Positions 44,913 to 58,928 of a stretch of DNA of 64,000 bases are shown here, in pieces. Each line of letters begins with the position of its first letter. The stretch's first letter is position 1. This DNA is from Strongylocentrotus purpuratus. Taxonomy: Eukaryota > Echinodermata > Echinoidea > Camarodonta > Strongylocentrotidae. The notes below the pieces were generated by a model that did not search any database, had not been told where the DNA came from, and saw only the letters and a list, made by a program, of their open reading frames with translations. The stretch covers positions 248,001 through 312,000 of the forward strand of contig NW_022145605.1 of NCBI RefSeq assembly GCF_000002235.5, in the 5' to 3' direction. A program made the translations under genes and the position numbers.

Positions 44913-46340
44913 TTAGGTGGTCTGTTATCAACAGACCACCTATTGATTTCGTCAGAATTTTCTTTCTTCTTTATTATTATTATTATTATTATTTCTTTAT
45001 TTTTATTTATTTCTTCACTTTTTTGTGTGTCGGATAACGTAAGATTGGTTATGTCAATTTGATTCAATTTTGGCACAGTCATAGGTCATTATCATGAGAC
45101 GTGACAGGAACATTTTTAAGGTCATTAGGTTATCGTGACGTCATCCAGGCGCCATTTTGTGAAATCACGTTATCCATCATATCTTCATGATGCATCAGCA
45201 AAGGTCATTCATATTCATATCACATATACTTTAGGTCAAGGGTCAACAGGTCATGTCATGAAAGGTCACATAAAGGTCATGACGCGCGCGTATGTGCGCG
45301 TCAAAATTTAAAATTGCTCAAAATCACTAAACTATTAAACGAGAGTACGAATCAGGTCATTTTAAGCATTTCAAAATTTTCCGTCCGTAAGTGTCCCCGC
45401 GCGCGGTGTGCGCGCTCACAGCGTGCGGAAAAGGTCAAATTCAAAATGTTTACATGATTTGGATTCCTCTTAACGTAATTGACAATTAACATTAATTTCA
45501 GTCACTCTTCATATTTCATAAGGCCGTGAGCGTGCGTCAAAGTTCAAAATCCGCGCGTACTGCTATGGGCAATATAGTGCAAATTTGATCAAAAACATGC
45601 CATTTTAAAAATCGAAATAGCTCTTCAGATAGTCCATTGACCCCCAATTTTTATATCATGGTTGGAGAAAGCATGAGTTGGAGATATGATTTCATACCAC
45701 CCTGACTCGTACAAAGTGAAACAAAATCTTCATATTTGCATCTAAAGTAAAGAAAATGTATTTTGTTGATGACGTCATTTTTGTCTTTGTTTAATTGAGA
45801 TTATCTTCCTTATCAGTGATCGATTTTCTCCCAGATTTCAATATGTTGTAGCTGAGATAATTTTCTATCAGAAATATGCCATTTATTTTTCATTTAGATG
45901 ACGTTATCATAGTTAAATATTCGATTAAAGGTGACAATGCATAATTTGTCGTATTTGCGTGTTATGTCTATGGGAGGTCACTTTTTTCTAAACATGAATC
46001 TGCTTGACAATGTGTTTTGACCAGTATCTCGGTTATTATTCAATAGTTTTCTCCCAAATTTTAGTATGTTGTAGCTGAGACTATTTGCTATCTAAATATT
46101 TCCTCATTTTTTCAATCAGATGCCAGGATCATGCTCATGCTCATCATCATCATCATCAATGTCACCATCATCATCATCATCATCATGGTGTGAAGATGAT
46201 CATCAACATCATGATCATGATCATCATGTTTATCATGATCATCATTGTTTACATGTCTATATAACTTCTCCCATTCTCAAATCTATCATAAGACTTAGAC
46301 AGACCACCTTATTCGTCTTCGTGACGAATTAAATTTCTAG
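44913..46340 (+). repeat. Array unit 13, family B
   Basis: 1,428 bp; the 3' terminus carries the longer AAATTTCTAG. Confidence 0.87.
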
Positions 46341-47828
46341 TATTTTAATTGAATTTGTACAAAAACACAATTCAATTAAAATAAATTTGTGACCACTCTT
46401 TTGTGTGCACGATTACTCAAAATTGAACAGTCCAATTTCTTTCAAATTTAAGACAGTCATAGGTCATCATCTTAAGACGTGACAGGAACATTTTCAAGTT
46501 CATCAACATATCGTGACGTCATCCAGGCGCCATTTTGTGAAGTGCTCTGAGTATCAACTCATGATCATATCTTCATAACCGTAAATCATTTCTCATTCAT
46601 ATTTATAACGATTATGGTCAATATCCGTCCGGTCAACTTAAGGTCAATTAACGCGCGCGTACGCGTCCGTCCGCGCGTCGGTGCGCGCAAAAATAAAAAA
46701 TGCTCATAATCACTTTTTGATCCAATTAGAGTACGTTTTAGGCCATTTCAAGCATTTCGAAAATTTCGAAAATTTTCGCAAGCATAAATTTGCGCGCATG
46801 TTTGTGTTCGTAATGGTCGTACGCAAAAGAGAATCGCCTTTTTTTTGTCTATCATAGTATTGCCCAATTTATTCCTAACGATTTGATACCATGTTTATCT
46901 CTTTATGACCATTAATAACGAAATGAGCGTCCGTTAAGGTAAAGTCCGTTCGAACCCTCAATTAACTCATGACGTCATGATTGCCTCCGTTCAAGGTAAA
47001 TGTCCGTGCGTGCGAGCTCTTGTAATACATAGCATATATGGGCAAAAACATGCCTATACAAAATCCATTGTAGCTCTTCAGAATGGATAGATACTCCCAA
47101 TTCTTTTTCATATTTGGATAGATTATGAGTCGGAGATATGATTTCATGTCTCATTTGACACTCAATTAACTCATGACGTCATCATAATGGCCTCCTAACT
47201 CAAAATTTCAATTTGCATATTATGACGTCAGCATATTTTTGGAAAATTGATTGTATCTCTGTAAATATTGATCAATTTTCATCCAAATTTTGATATGTTC
47301 TAGCTGAGACAAATCTCTACAAATGAAGTCACGACGTATTTTTCATTTTGACAATGGCATCATGGCGTATTTTTGTGATTAAAGGAGGCATGTCAATTTT
47401 CACATTTTGCGTGTATTCTCTACGGGACATGACTTTTTCTCAAAACTGGATTCTACATTGTTGTCTTTCGCGAGCAACATCTCCGTCGTTTTATCTTCGT
47501 TTACGCTGAGCTTTGAGTATGTTGTACCTGAGACAATGAGCTATAATAAGTGTGCCATTTATTTTTCGATCAGATGCCGGTATCATGCTAATATTTCACT
47601 TACAAAGTGGGATTTGAGAATTGTATTTTCCGTTTCCGTGTAATCTCTATGGGAAATATTTTGGTATATCGGTAACGCACTTGACTTCCGACCTCGAGGT
47701 CCCTGGATCGAGTCCGGGCGTCTCCAACAATTTTTTTTCATCAATTTTTTTACTTTTTGACGTGTCAATGATCATGAAAATTGAAGACAGACCACCTAAT
47801 TCGTCCCCATGACGAATTAAATTTCTAG
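46341..47828 (+). repeat. Array unit 14, family A
   Basis: 1,488 bp; shares the shortened ATGACGTCATGATT with unit 6. Confidence 0.88.
47662..47726 (+). promoter_or_regulatory. tRNA-like module, unit 14
   Basis: Box B GGATCGAGTCC; identical by eye to the unit 1 module. Confidence 0.58.
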
Positions 47829-50003
47829 TATTTTAATTGAATTTGTACAAAAACACAATTCAATTAAAATAAATTTGTGACCACTCTTTTGTGTGCACGA
47901 TTACTCAAAATTGAACCGTCCAATTTCTTTCAAATTTAACACAGTCATTGGTCATCATCTTAAGACGTGACAGGAACATTTTCAAATTCATCAATATATC
48001 GTGACGTCATCCAGGTGCCATTTTGTGAAGTGCTCTGAGAATCAACTCATGATCATATCTTCATAACCGTAAATCATTTCTCATTCATATTTATAACAAT
48101 TATGGTCAATATACATCCGGTCAACTTAAGGTCAATTAACGCGCGCGTACGCGTCCGTCCGCGCGTCGGTGCGCGCAAAAATAAAAAATGCTCATAATCA
48201 CTTTTTGATCAAATTAGAGTACGTTTTAGGCCATTTCAAGCATTTCGAGATTTTTGCGTGGGCACACCTTTGCGCGCGCATAAATTTGCGCGCGCGTTTG
48301 TGTTCGTAATGGTCTTACGCAACCCAGAATCGCCTTTTTTGTCTATCATAGTATTGCCCATTTTATTCCGAACAATTTGATACCATGTTTATCTCTTTAT
48401 GACCATTAATAACGAAATGAGCGTCAGTTTAAGGTAAACGTCTGTGCGTGCGAGCTCTTGTAATACATAGCATATATGGGCAAAAACATGCCTATACGAA
48501 ATACATTATTAACTGTATAGAAAAAAATATTATGGCTCGATCTGAAAAGTCAACGGCAAAATGCGTGTAAAACTAGTGAGCAATAATTGACCCAGTTGTA
48601 CATTTCATCGCGCACCAGCTGCTGGTGACAATGACAATGTATATTACGTGTATAACAAAATGCGCACTATGCCCGAACTCCATTGTGACGTAACAATCAC
48701 ACCCTAGGCAAACTGATTGCAGTGTATCGAAAATTCGTCAGCATATTTTTGGAAAATTGATTGTATTTCTGTAAATATTGATTAATTTTCTTCCAAATTT
48801 TGATATGTTTTAGCTGAGACAATTTTCAACAAATGTCGTTGCCACGATTTTTCATTTTGACAAAAGCATCATGGCGTATTTTTGCGATTAAAGGAGGCAT
48901 GTCAATTTTTCACATTTTGCGTGTATTCTCTATGGGACATGACTTTTTCTAAAATCTGGATTCTACATTCCTCTCTTTTGCGAGCAATATATCGACATTA
49001 TTTCTGCTTGGATTATGTTGATTTTCGAGTATGTTGTAGCTGAGACTATATGTTATCTAAATCACCCCACATTCTTCCAATAGGATTCGAGGATCACGCT
49101 CATGATCATCATCATTGTCTTAATGATGATGATTCTTGTCTCTCGCGAGCAATATCTCCGTCGTTTTATTTTCGTTTACGCTGAGCTTTGAGTATGTTGT
49201 AGCTGAGACAATGAGCTATCACAAGTGTGCCATTTATTTCTCGATCAGATGCCGGGATCATGCTCATATTTCACTTACAAAGTGGGATTTGAGAAATCAA
49301 TCTTTCTTTTACGTGTACTCTCTATGGGAAATGTTTTAGTCTACCGGTAATGCACTTGACTTCCGACCTCGAGGTCCCTGGTTCGAGTCTGGGCGTCTCC
49401 AACAATTTTTTTCTTCACTTTTTTTTGGACCTTTTACTGTACCATCTCCTTTGAATATTAAAACACGTACAATCGCAAATAATGTAATAAACAACCATAT
49501 TTACTTTATTATTACCCTATTATCACTTGATCCATTACTTTTTGCGAGCAATATCGCCGTTATTTCAGCTTGATTTTTGTTGATTTTTAAGTATGTTGTA
49601 GCTGAGACTATATGCTATATAAATATCCCCTCACTTTTTTTGCAATCAGATGTCAAGATCACGCTCATGATCATCATCATCATCATTTTCATTATCGTCA
49701 TCATGACAATCATGATCATGATCAAGTAGTTAATTTCTCAATACTTTGTGTCATATTCATTAGGCCTACTTATTTTGATATTTTTTCCCATTAAATTTAA
49801 TCACGATCATCAACAATCATTATAATTTCTAAATATTTCGTTCATCAGTTTAGCTCATCAGTTTAGTTTAGTACATAAGTTTATCCGTTTAGCTCATGAA
49901 TTCAGTTCATTTCACATCAGTTTAATCTATCAGTTCATCAGTTCATCAGTACTTCATGAAGACAGACCACCTAATTCGTCCCCATGACGAATTAAATTTC
50001 TAG
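47829..50003 (+). repeat. Array unit 15, longest composite
   Basis: 2,175 bp. Joins an A-like 5' third, the CACCAGCTGCTGGTG segment (48,613-48,627), two successive GAGTATGTTGTAGCTGAGAC blocks, a tRNA-like module and a tail like unit 0. Confidence 0.8.
49337..49401 (+). promoter_or_regulatory. tRNA-like module, unit 15
   Basis: The most worn copy: box A TAGTCTACCGG, box B GGTTCGAGTCT. Confidence 0.5.
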
Positions 50004-51422
50004 TTAGGTGGTCTGTTATCAACAGACCACCTATTGATTTCGTCAGAATTTTCTTTCTTCTTTATTATTATTATTATTATTATTTATTTATTTTTATTTA
50101 TTTCTTCACTTTTTTGTGTGTCGGATAACGTAAGATTGGTTATGTCAATTTGATTCAATTTTGGCACAGTCATAGGTCATTATCATGAGACGTGACAGGA
50201 ACATTTTTAAGGTCATTAGGTTATCGTGACGTCATCCAGGCGCCATTTTGTGAAATCACGTTATCCATCATATCTTCATGATGCATCAGCAAAGGTCATT
50301 CATATTCATATCATATATACTTTAGGTCAAGGGTCAACAGGTCATGTCATCAAAGGTCACATAAAGGTCATGACGCGCGCGTATGTGCGCGTCAAAATTT
50401 AAAATTGCTCAAAATCACTAAACTATTAAACGAGAGTACGAATCAGGTCATTTTAAGCATTTCAAAATTTTCCGTCCGTAAGTGTCCCCGCGCGCGGTGT
50501 GCGCGCTCACAGCGCGCGGAAAAGGTCAAATTCAAAATGTTTACATGATTTGGATTCCTCTTAACGTAATTGACAATTAACATTAATTTCAGTCACTCTT
50601 CATGTTTCATAAGGCCGTGAGCGTGCGTCAAAGTTCAAAATCCGCGCGTACTGCTATGGGCAATATAGTGCAAATTTGATCAAAAACATGCCATTTTAAA
50701 AATCGAAATAGCTCTTCACATAGTCCATTAACCCCCAATTTTTATATCATGGTTGGAGAAAGCATGAGTTGGAGATATGATTTCATACCACCCTGACTCG
50801 TACAAAGTGAAATAAAGTCATCATATTGGCATCTAAACTCAAACAAATGTATTTTGTTGATGACGTCATTTTTGTCTTTGTTTATTTGAGATTATTTCAC
50901 TTATCGGTGATCGATTTTCTCCCAGATTTTGATACGTTGTAGCTGAGATAATTTTCTATCAGAAATTTGTCATATATTATCATTAGGATGACGTCATCAT
51001 AGTAAAATATTCGATTAAAGGTGGCAATGCATAATTTGTCATATTTGCGTGTTATGTCTATGGGAGGTCACTTTTTTCAAAACATGAATCTGCATGACAA
51101 TGTGTTTTGACCAGTATCTCGAGTGTTATTTAACAGTTTTCTCCTAAATTTTAGTATGTTGTCGTTGAGACCATATGTTATCTAAATCATTCCTCATTTT
51201 TCCGATAAGATGTCAGAATCACGCTCATGACCATGATCATCATCATTATCATATGGATGATAATCATCCTCATCAACATCATCATGATCATCATCATCAT
51301 AATCATCATTGTTTACATGTCGATATAACTTCTCCCTTTTTCAATATAGTAAATATTATAATCTATTATAAGACTTGAAGACAGACCACCTTATTCGTCT
51401 TCGTGACGAATTAAATTTCTAG
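50004..51422 (+). repeat. Array unit 16, family B
   Basis: 1,419 bp; its 3' part has a diverged microsatellite (51,228-51,305). Confidence 0.86.
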
Positions 51423-53073
51423 TATTTTAATTGAATTTGTACAAAAACACAATTTAATTAAAATAAATTTGTGACCACTTTTTTGTGTGCACGATTACTC
51501 AAAATTGAACCGTCCAATTTCTCTCAAATTTAACACAGTTATAGGTCATCATCTTAAGACGTGACAGGAACATTTTCAAGTTCATCAAAATATCATGACG
51601 TCATCTAGGCGCCATTTTGTGAAGTGCTCTGAGAATCAACTCATGATCATATCTTCATAACCGTAAATCATTTCTCATTCATATTTATAACGATTATGGT
51701 CAATATCCGTCCGGTCAACTTAGGTCAATAAACGCGCGCGTACGCGTCCGTCCGCGCGTCGGTGCGCGCAAAAACAAAAAATGCTCATAATCACTTTTTG
51801 ATCAAATTAGAGTACGTTTTAGGCCATTTCAAGCATTTCGAGAATTTTGCGTGCGCACACCTTTCCGCGCGCAAAAATTTGCGCGCACGTTTTTGTTCGT
51901 AACGGTCGAACGCAACCTTAAATAGTCATTTTTTGTCTATCATAGTATTTCCCATTTTTTCCCGATCAATTCGATACCATGTTTATCTCTTTATGACCAT
52001 TAATAAGGAAATGAGCGTCCGTTTAAGGTAAATGTCTGTGCGTGCGAGCTCTTGTAATACATAGCATATATGGTCAAAAACATGCCTATACAAAATACAT
52101 TATAGCTCTTTAGAATGCAAGTTGACCCCACAATTTTTTGCGTGTCAAACTCGTGAGATATAATCGAGCCAGTTGTAAATAACATCGCGCACCAGCTGCT
52201 GGTGACAATGACAATGTATATTACGCGTATAACAAAATGCGCACCATACACGAACTCTATTGTGACGTCACAATCAGACCCATATCTCCGTCGTTTTATC
52301 TTTGTTTACGCTGAGCTTTGAGTATGTTGTAGCTGAGAAAATAAGCTATCACGAGTGTGCCCTTTATTTTTCGATCAGATGCCGGGATCATGCTCGTATT
52401 TCACCTACAAAGTGGGATTTGATAATTCCATTTTCCGTTTACGTGTAATCTCTAAGGGAAATGTTTTGGTATATCGGTAACGCACTTGACTTCCGACCTC
52501 GAGGTCCCTGGTTCGAGTCCGGGCGTCTCCAACAATTTTTTTTCTTCACTTTTGTTGTTGTTGACCTTTCACTCTACCATCTCCTTTGAATATTAAAACA
52601 CGTACAATCGCAAATAATGTAATAAACAACAATATTTACTTTATTATTACCCTATTATCACTACATCCATTACTTTTTGCGTGTAATCCTTATGGAAGAT
52701 GACTTTTTATCAAATCTTGATTCTACATTCTTGTCTTTTGCGAGCAATATCGCCGTTATTTCGGCTTGATTTTTGTTGATTTTTGAGTATGTTGTAGCTG
52801 AGACTATATACTATCTGAATGTTCTCTCATTTTTTTCAGTCTGTCATCGTAGTCTGTTGATGATAATCATCAACATCATCATGATCATCATGATCATCAT
52901 CATCGTCATCACCATTACTACCAAGATCATCATCATCATGATCATCATGATGATCATCATTGTTTACATGTCTATATAACTTTTCCCTTTCTCATTATAG
53001 TAAATATTATAATCTATCATAAGACTTGAAGACAGACCACCTAATTCGTCCCCATGACGAATTAAATTTCTAG
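51423..53073 (+). repeat. Array unit 17, A-type hybrid like unit 12
   Basis: 1,651 bp; shares with unit 12 the palindrome segment (52,190-52,204) and an identical 83-codon minus-strand shadow frame, so the two are recent relatives. Confidence 0.82.
52467..52531 (+). promoter_or_regulatory. tRNA-like module, unit 17
   Basis: Box B GGTTCGAGTCC; same sequence as the unit 12 module by eye. Confidence 0.6.
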
Positions 53074-54413
53074 TTATTATTATTATTCTTTATTTTTATT
53101 TCTCCCCGTTTTTTGTGGCCCGGATAACTCAAGTTTGGTTTAGTTAATTTCATTAAATTTCGGCACAATTATAGGTCATTGTAATGAGACGTGACAGGAA
53201 CATTTTCAAGGTCATTAGGTTATCGTGACGTCATCCAGGCGCCATTTTTTGAAATCACGTTATCCATCATATCTTCATGATGCATCAGCAAAGGTCATTC
53301 ATATTCATATCACATATACTTTAGGTCTAGGGTCAACAGGTCATGTCATCAAAGGTCACATAAAGGTCATGACGCGCGCGTATGTGCGCGTCAAAATTTT
53401 AAATTGCTCAAAATCACTTAACTATTAAACGAGAGTACGAATCAGGTCATTTTAAGCATTTCAACATTTTCCGTCCGTTTGTGTCCCCGCGCGCGGTGTG
53501 CGCGCTCACAGCGCGCGAAAAAGGTCAAATTCAAAATGTTTACATGATTTGGATTCCTCTTAATGTAATTAACAATTTACATTAATTTCAGTCACTCTTC
53601 ATATTTCATAAGGCCGTGAGCGTGCGTCAAAGTTCAAAATCCGCGCGTGCTGCTATGGGCAATATAATGCAAATTTCATCAAAAACATGCCATTTTAAAA
53701 ATCGATATAGCTTTTCAGATAGTCCATTGACCCCCATTTTTTATATCATGGTTGGAAAAAGCATGAGTTGGAGATATGATTTCATACCACCTTGACTCGT
53801 ACAAAGTGAAATAAAGTCATCATATTGGCATCTAAACTCAAACAAATGTATTCTGTTGATGACGTAATTTTTGTCTTTGTTTAATTGAAATTATCTCACT
53901 TATCGGTCATCGATCTTCTCCCAGATTTTGATATGTTGTAGCTGAGATAATTCTCTATCAGAAAAATGTCATATATTATCATTTAGATGACGTCATCATA
54001 GTATAATATTCGATTAAAGGCGACAATGCATAATTTGTCATATTTGCGTGTTATGTCTATGGGAGGTCACTTTTTTCAAAACATGAATCTGCATGACAAT
54101 GTGTTTTGACCAGTATCTCGGTTCTTATTCAACAGTTTTCTCCCAAATTTTAGTATGTTGTAGCTGAGACTATTTGCTATCTAAATATTTCCTCATTTTT
54201 TTCAATCAGATGGCAGGATCATGCTCATACTCATCATCGTCATCATCATCATCAATATCATCATCATTATCATCAATGTCACCATCATGATCATCATCAT
54301 GTTCATCATGATCATCATTGTTTACATGTCTATATAACTTCTCCCATTCTCAAATCTATCATGAGACTTAGACAGACCACCTTATTCGTCTTCGTGACGA
54401 ATTAAATTTCTAG
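53074..54413 (+). repeat. Array unit 18, family B without 5' palindrome
   Basis: 1,340 bp, the shortest complete unit; starts TTATTATTATTATTC like unit 8. Confidence 0.85.
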
Positions 54414-55834
54414 TTAGGTGGTCTGTTAACAACAGACCACCTATTGATTTCGTCAGAATTTTCTTTCTTTATTTATTATTATTATTTATTTATTTTTATT
54501 TATTTCTCCACTTTTTTGTGTATCCGATTTCTCAATATCCATCCACCCAATTTCTCTCAATTTTGACACAGTCATAGGTCATCATGATGAGACGTGACAG
54601 GAACATTTTCAAGGTCATCAAATTATCGTGACGTCATCCAGGCGCCATTTTGTGAAATCACATTATCAATCATATCTTCATGACGCGTCATCAAAGGTCA
54701 TTCATATTAATATAACTTATACTTCAGGTCAAGGGTCAACAGGTTATGTCATCAAAGGTCACATAAAGGTCATGACGCGCGCGTATGTGCGCGTCAAAAT
54801 TTTATAATGCTCAAAATCAATCAACTATTAAACGAGAGTACGAATCAGGTCATTTTAAGCATTTCAACATTTTCCGTCCGTTCGTGTCTCCGCGCGCGGT
54901 GTGCGCGCTCACAGCGCGCGGAAAAGGTTAAATTCAAAATGTTTACATAATTTGGATTCCTCTTAACGTAATTGACAATTTACATTAATTTCAGTCACTC
55001 TTGACTTTTCATAAGGCCGTGAGCGCGCGTCAAAGTTCAAAATCCGCGCGTGCTGCTATGGGCAATATAATGCAAATTTAATCAAAAACATGCCGTTTTA
55101 AAAATCGATATAGCTTTTCAGATAGTCCATTGACCCCCATTTTTTATATCATGGTTGGAAAAAGCATGAGTTGGAGATATGATTTCATACCACCCTGACT
55201 CGTACAAAGTGAAATAAAGTCATAATATTGGCATCTAAACTCAAACAAATGTGTTTTGTTGATGACGTCATTTTTGTCTTTGTTTAATTGAAATTATCTC
55301 ACTTATCTGTGATTAATTTTCTCTCAGATTTTAATATGTTGTAGCTGAGATAATTCTCTATCAGAAATATGTCATTTATTTTTCATTTCGATGACGTCAT
55401 CATAGTGAAATATTCGATTAAAGGCGACAATGCATAATTTGTCATATTTGCGTGTTATGTCTATGGGAGGTCACTTTTTTAAAACATGAATCTGCATGAC
55501 AAGGTGTTTTTACCAGTATCTCGGTTGTTATTCAACAGTTTTCTCCCAAATTTTAGTATGTTGTAGCTGAGACTATTTGCTATCTAACTATTTCCTCATT
55601 TTTTCAATCAGATGTCAGGATCATGCTTATGCTCATCATCATCATTAACATTATCGTTTTTATCATCATATAACATTATCATTATCATCATCATCACCTT
55701 TACTATCATGATTATCATCATGTTCATCATGATCATCATTGTTTACATGTCTATATAACTTCTCCCATTCTCAAATCTATCATTAGACATAGACAGACCA
55801 CCTTATTCGTCTTCGTGACGAATTAAATTTCTAG
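54414..55834 (+). repeat. Array unit 19, family B
   Basis: 1,421 bp; 3' half matches unit 3 closely, including the (ATC)n interruptions. Confidence 0.86.
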
Positions 55835-56022
55835 TTAGGTGGTCTGTTATCAACAGACCACCTATTGATTTCGTCAGAATTTTCTTTATTATTATTATTA
55901 TTATTATTAGGTGGTCTGTTGTCAACAGACCACCTATTGATTTCGTCAGAATTTTCTTTCTTTATTTATTAGGTGGTCTGTTGTCAACAGACCACCTATT
56001 GATTTCGTCAGAATTTTCTTTC

Positions 56023-56053
<31 letters not shown>

Positions 56054-57436
56054 TATTTTTATTTTCCGCACTTTTTTGTGTAGAGGATAACTCAAGATCG
56101 GTCAAATCAATTTCGTTCAATTTTGACACAGTTATATGTCATTGTCATGAGACGTGACAGTAACATTTTCAAGGTCATCAAATCTTCATGACGTCATCCA
56201 GGCGCCATTTTGTGTTTTTTTTGGTACTTTTTACTCATGATCATATCTTCATAACGGATAGGCATTTCTCATTCATATTTATCATGATTAAGGTCAATAT
56301 TTGTCCAGTCAATTTCAGGTCAAAAAACGCGCGCGCGTGCGTACGTCCGCGCGTCAGCGCGCGCGCAAAAAATAAAAATGCTCAAAATCGGCTCAAATTC
56401 ATTTTGCATACGTTTCAGGCCATTTTAAGCATTTTGCAAAAAAATGCGCACACGCGCATGCGCGCGCGTTTTCGCACGTAATGGCATTTTCCAACATAGA
56501 ATCGCCAAATTTTCTGTCTCATCATATTTGGCACATTTTTCCAAGCATTGTGATACCTTGTTCACCTTTTTCTGCCCATTAATAACGGAATGAGCGTCCG
56601 TTTAAGATAATTACCGTGCGTACGAGCTCTTGTAATACATAGCATACATGGGCAAAAACATGCCTATACAAAATCCATTGTAGCGCTTTAGGATGCAAGG
56701 TGACCCCAAGTTTTTATTCATATTTTGATAGAGTATGATTTGGAGATATGATTTCATGTCTCATTTGACCCTCAATTAACTCATGACGTCATCATAATGG
56801 CCTCCGAACTCAAAATTTCAATTTGCATATTATGAAGTCATCATATTTTTGGAAAATTGATTGTATCTCTGTAAATGTTGATCGATTTACTTCCAAATTT
56901 TGATATGTTCTACCTGAGAATATTATCTACAAATGTGGTCACAACAATATTTCATTTTGACAAAGGTATCATGGCGTATTTTTGCGATTAAAGGAGGCAT
57001 GTCAATTTTTCACATTTTGCGTGTATTCTCTAGGGGACATGACTTTTTCTCAAAACTGGATTCTACATTCTCGTCTTTGGCGAGCAATATCTCCGTCGTT
57101 TTATCTTTGTTTACGCTGAGCTTTGAGTATGTTGTAGCTGAGACAATAAGCTATCACAAGTGTGCCCTTCATTTTTCGATCAGATGCCGGGATCATGCTC
57201 ATATTCCACTTGCAAAGTGGGATTTGAGAATTTCATTTTCCGTTTACGTGTAATCGCTATGGGAAATGTTTTGGTATATCGGTAATGCACTTGACTTCGG
57301 ACCTCGAGATCCCTGGTTCGAGTCCGGGAGTCTCCAACAATTTTTTTTTTCATTTTTTTTCTTTTTTGACTTTTCAATGATCATAAAATTGAAAACAGAC
57401 CACCTAATTCGTCCCCATGACGAATTAAATTTCTAG
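55835..57436 (+). repeat. Array unit 20, E/A chimera with triple 5' end
   Basis: 1,602 bp. Three consecutive palindromic 5' ends (55,835; about 55,907; about 55,969), then a third 5' type (E: GTGTTTTTTTTGGTACTTTT) to about 56,760, then A-like sequence. Confidence 0.82.
57272..57336 (+). promoter_or_regulatory. tRNA-like module, unit 20
   Basis: Box B GGTTCGAGTCC; GGGAG replaces GGGCG at the 3' side. Confidence 0.58.
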
Positions 57437-58928
57437 TATTTTAATTGAATTTGTACAAAAACACAATTCAATTAAAATAAATTTGTGACCACTCTTTTGT
57501 GTGCACGATTACTCAAAATTGAACCGTCCAATTTTTTTCAAATATAACACAGTCATAGGTCATCATCTTAAGACGTGACAGGAACATTTTCAAGTTCATC
57601 AACATATCGTGACGTCATCCAAGCGCCATTTTGTGAAGTGCTCTGAGAATCAACTCATGATCATATCTTCATAACCGTAAATCATTTCTCATTCATATTT
57701 ATAACGATTATGGTCAATATCCGTCCGGACAACTTAAGGTCAGTTAACGCGCGCGTACGCGTCCGTCCGCGCGTCGGTGCGCGCAAAAAAAAAATGCTCA
57801 TAATCACTTTTTGATCAAATTAGATTACGTTTTAGGCCATTTCAAGCATTTCGAAAATTTCGAAAATTTTCGCAAGCATAAATTTGCGCGCACGTTTGTG
57901 TTCGTAATGGTCGTACGCAACCGAGAATCGCCTTTTTTTTGTCTATCATAGTATTGCCCAATTTATTCCAAACGATTTGATACCATGTTTATCTCTTTAT
58001 GACCATTAATAACGAAATGAGCGTCCGTTCAAGGTAAAGTCCGTTCGAACCCTCAATTAACTCATGACGTCATCATGATTGCCTCCGTTCAAGGTAAATG
58101 TCCGTGCGTGCGAGCTCTTGTAATACATAGCATATATGGGCAAAAACATGCCTACACAAAATCCATTGTAGCTCTTCGGAATGGATAGATACTCCCAATT
58201 CTTTTTCATATTTGGATAGATTATGAGTCGGAGATATGATTTCATGTCTCATTTGACACTCAATTAACTCATGACGTCGTCATAATGGCCTCCGAACTCA
58301 AAATTTCAATTTGCATATTATGACGTCAGCATATTTTTGGAAAATTGATTGTATCTCTGTAAATATTGATCAATTTTCATCTAAATTTTGATATGTTCTA
58401 GCTGAGACAAATCTCTACAAATAAAATCACGACGTATTTTTCATTTTGACAATGGCATCATGGCGTATTTTTGTGATTAAAGGAGGCATGTAAATTTTCA
58501 CATTTTGCGTGTATTCTCTACGGGACATGACTTTTTCTCAAAACTGGATTCTACATTGTTGTCTTTCGCGAGCAACATCTCCGTCGTTTTATCTTCGTTT
58601 ACGCTGAGCTTTGAGTATGTTGTAGCTGAGACAATGAGCTATAATAAGTGTGCAATTTATTTTTCGATCAGATGCCGGTATCATGCTAATATTTCACTTA
58701 CAAAGTGGGATTTGAGAATTGTATTTTCCATTTTTCCGTGTAATCTCTATGGGAAATATTTTGGTATATCGGTAACGCACTTGACTTCCGACCTCGAGGT
58801 CCCTGGATCGAGTCCGGGCGTCTCCAACAATTTTTTTTCATCAATTTTTTTACTTTTTGACGTGTCAATGATCATGAAAATTGAAGACAGACCACCTAAT
58901 TCGTCCCCATGACGAATTAAATTTCTAG
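57437..58928 (+). repeat. Array unit 21, family A
   Basis: 1,492 bp; has CATTTTTCCGTG in place of CGTTTCCGTG before the module, so its shadow frame reads longer. Confidence 0.88.
58762..58826 (+). promoter_or_regulatory. tRNA-like module, unit 21
   Basis: Box B GGATCGAGTCC, then 8 T. Confidence 0.58.
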
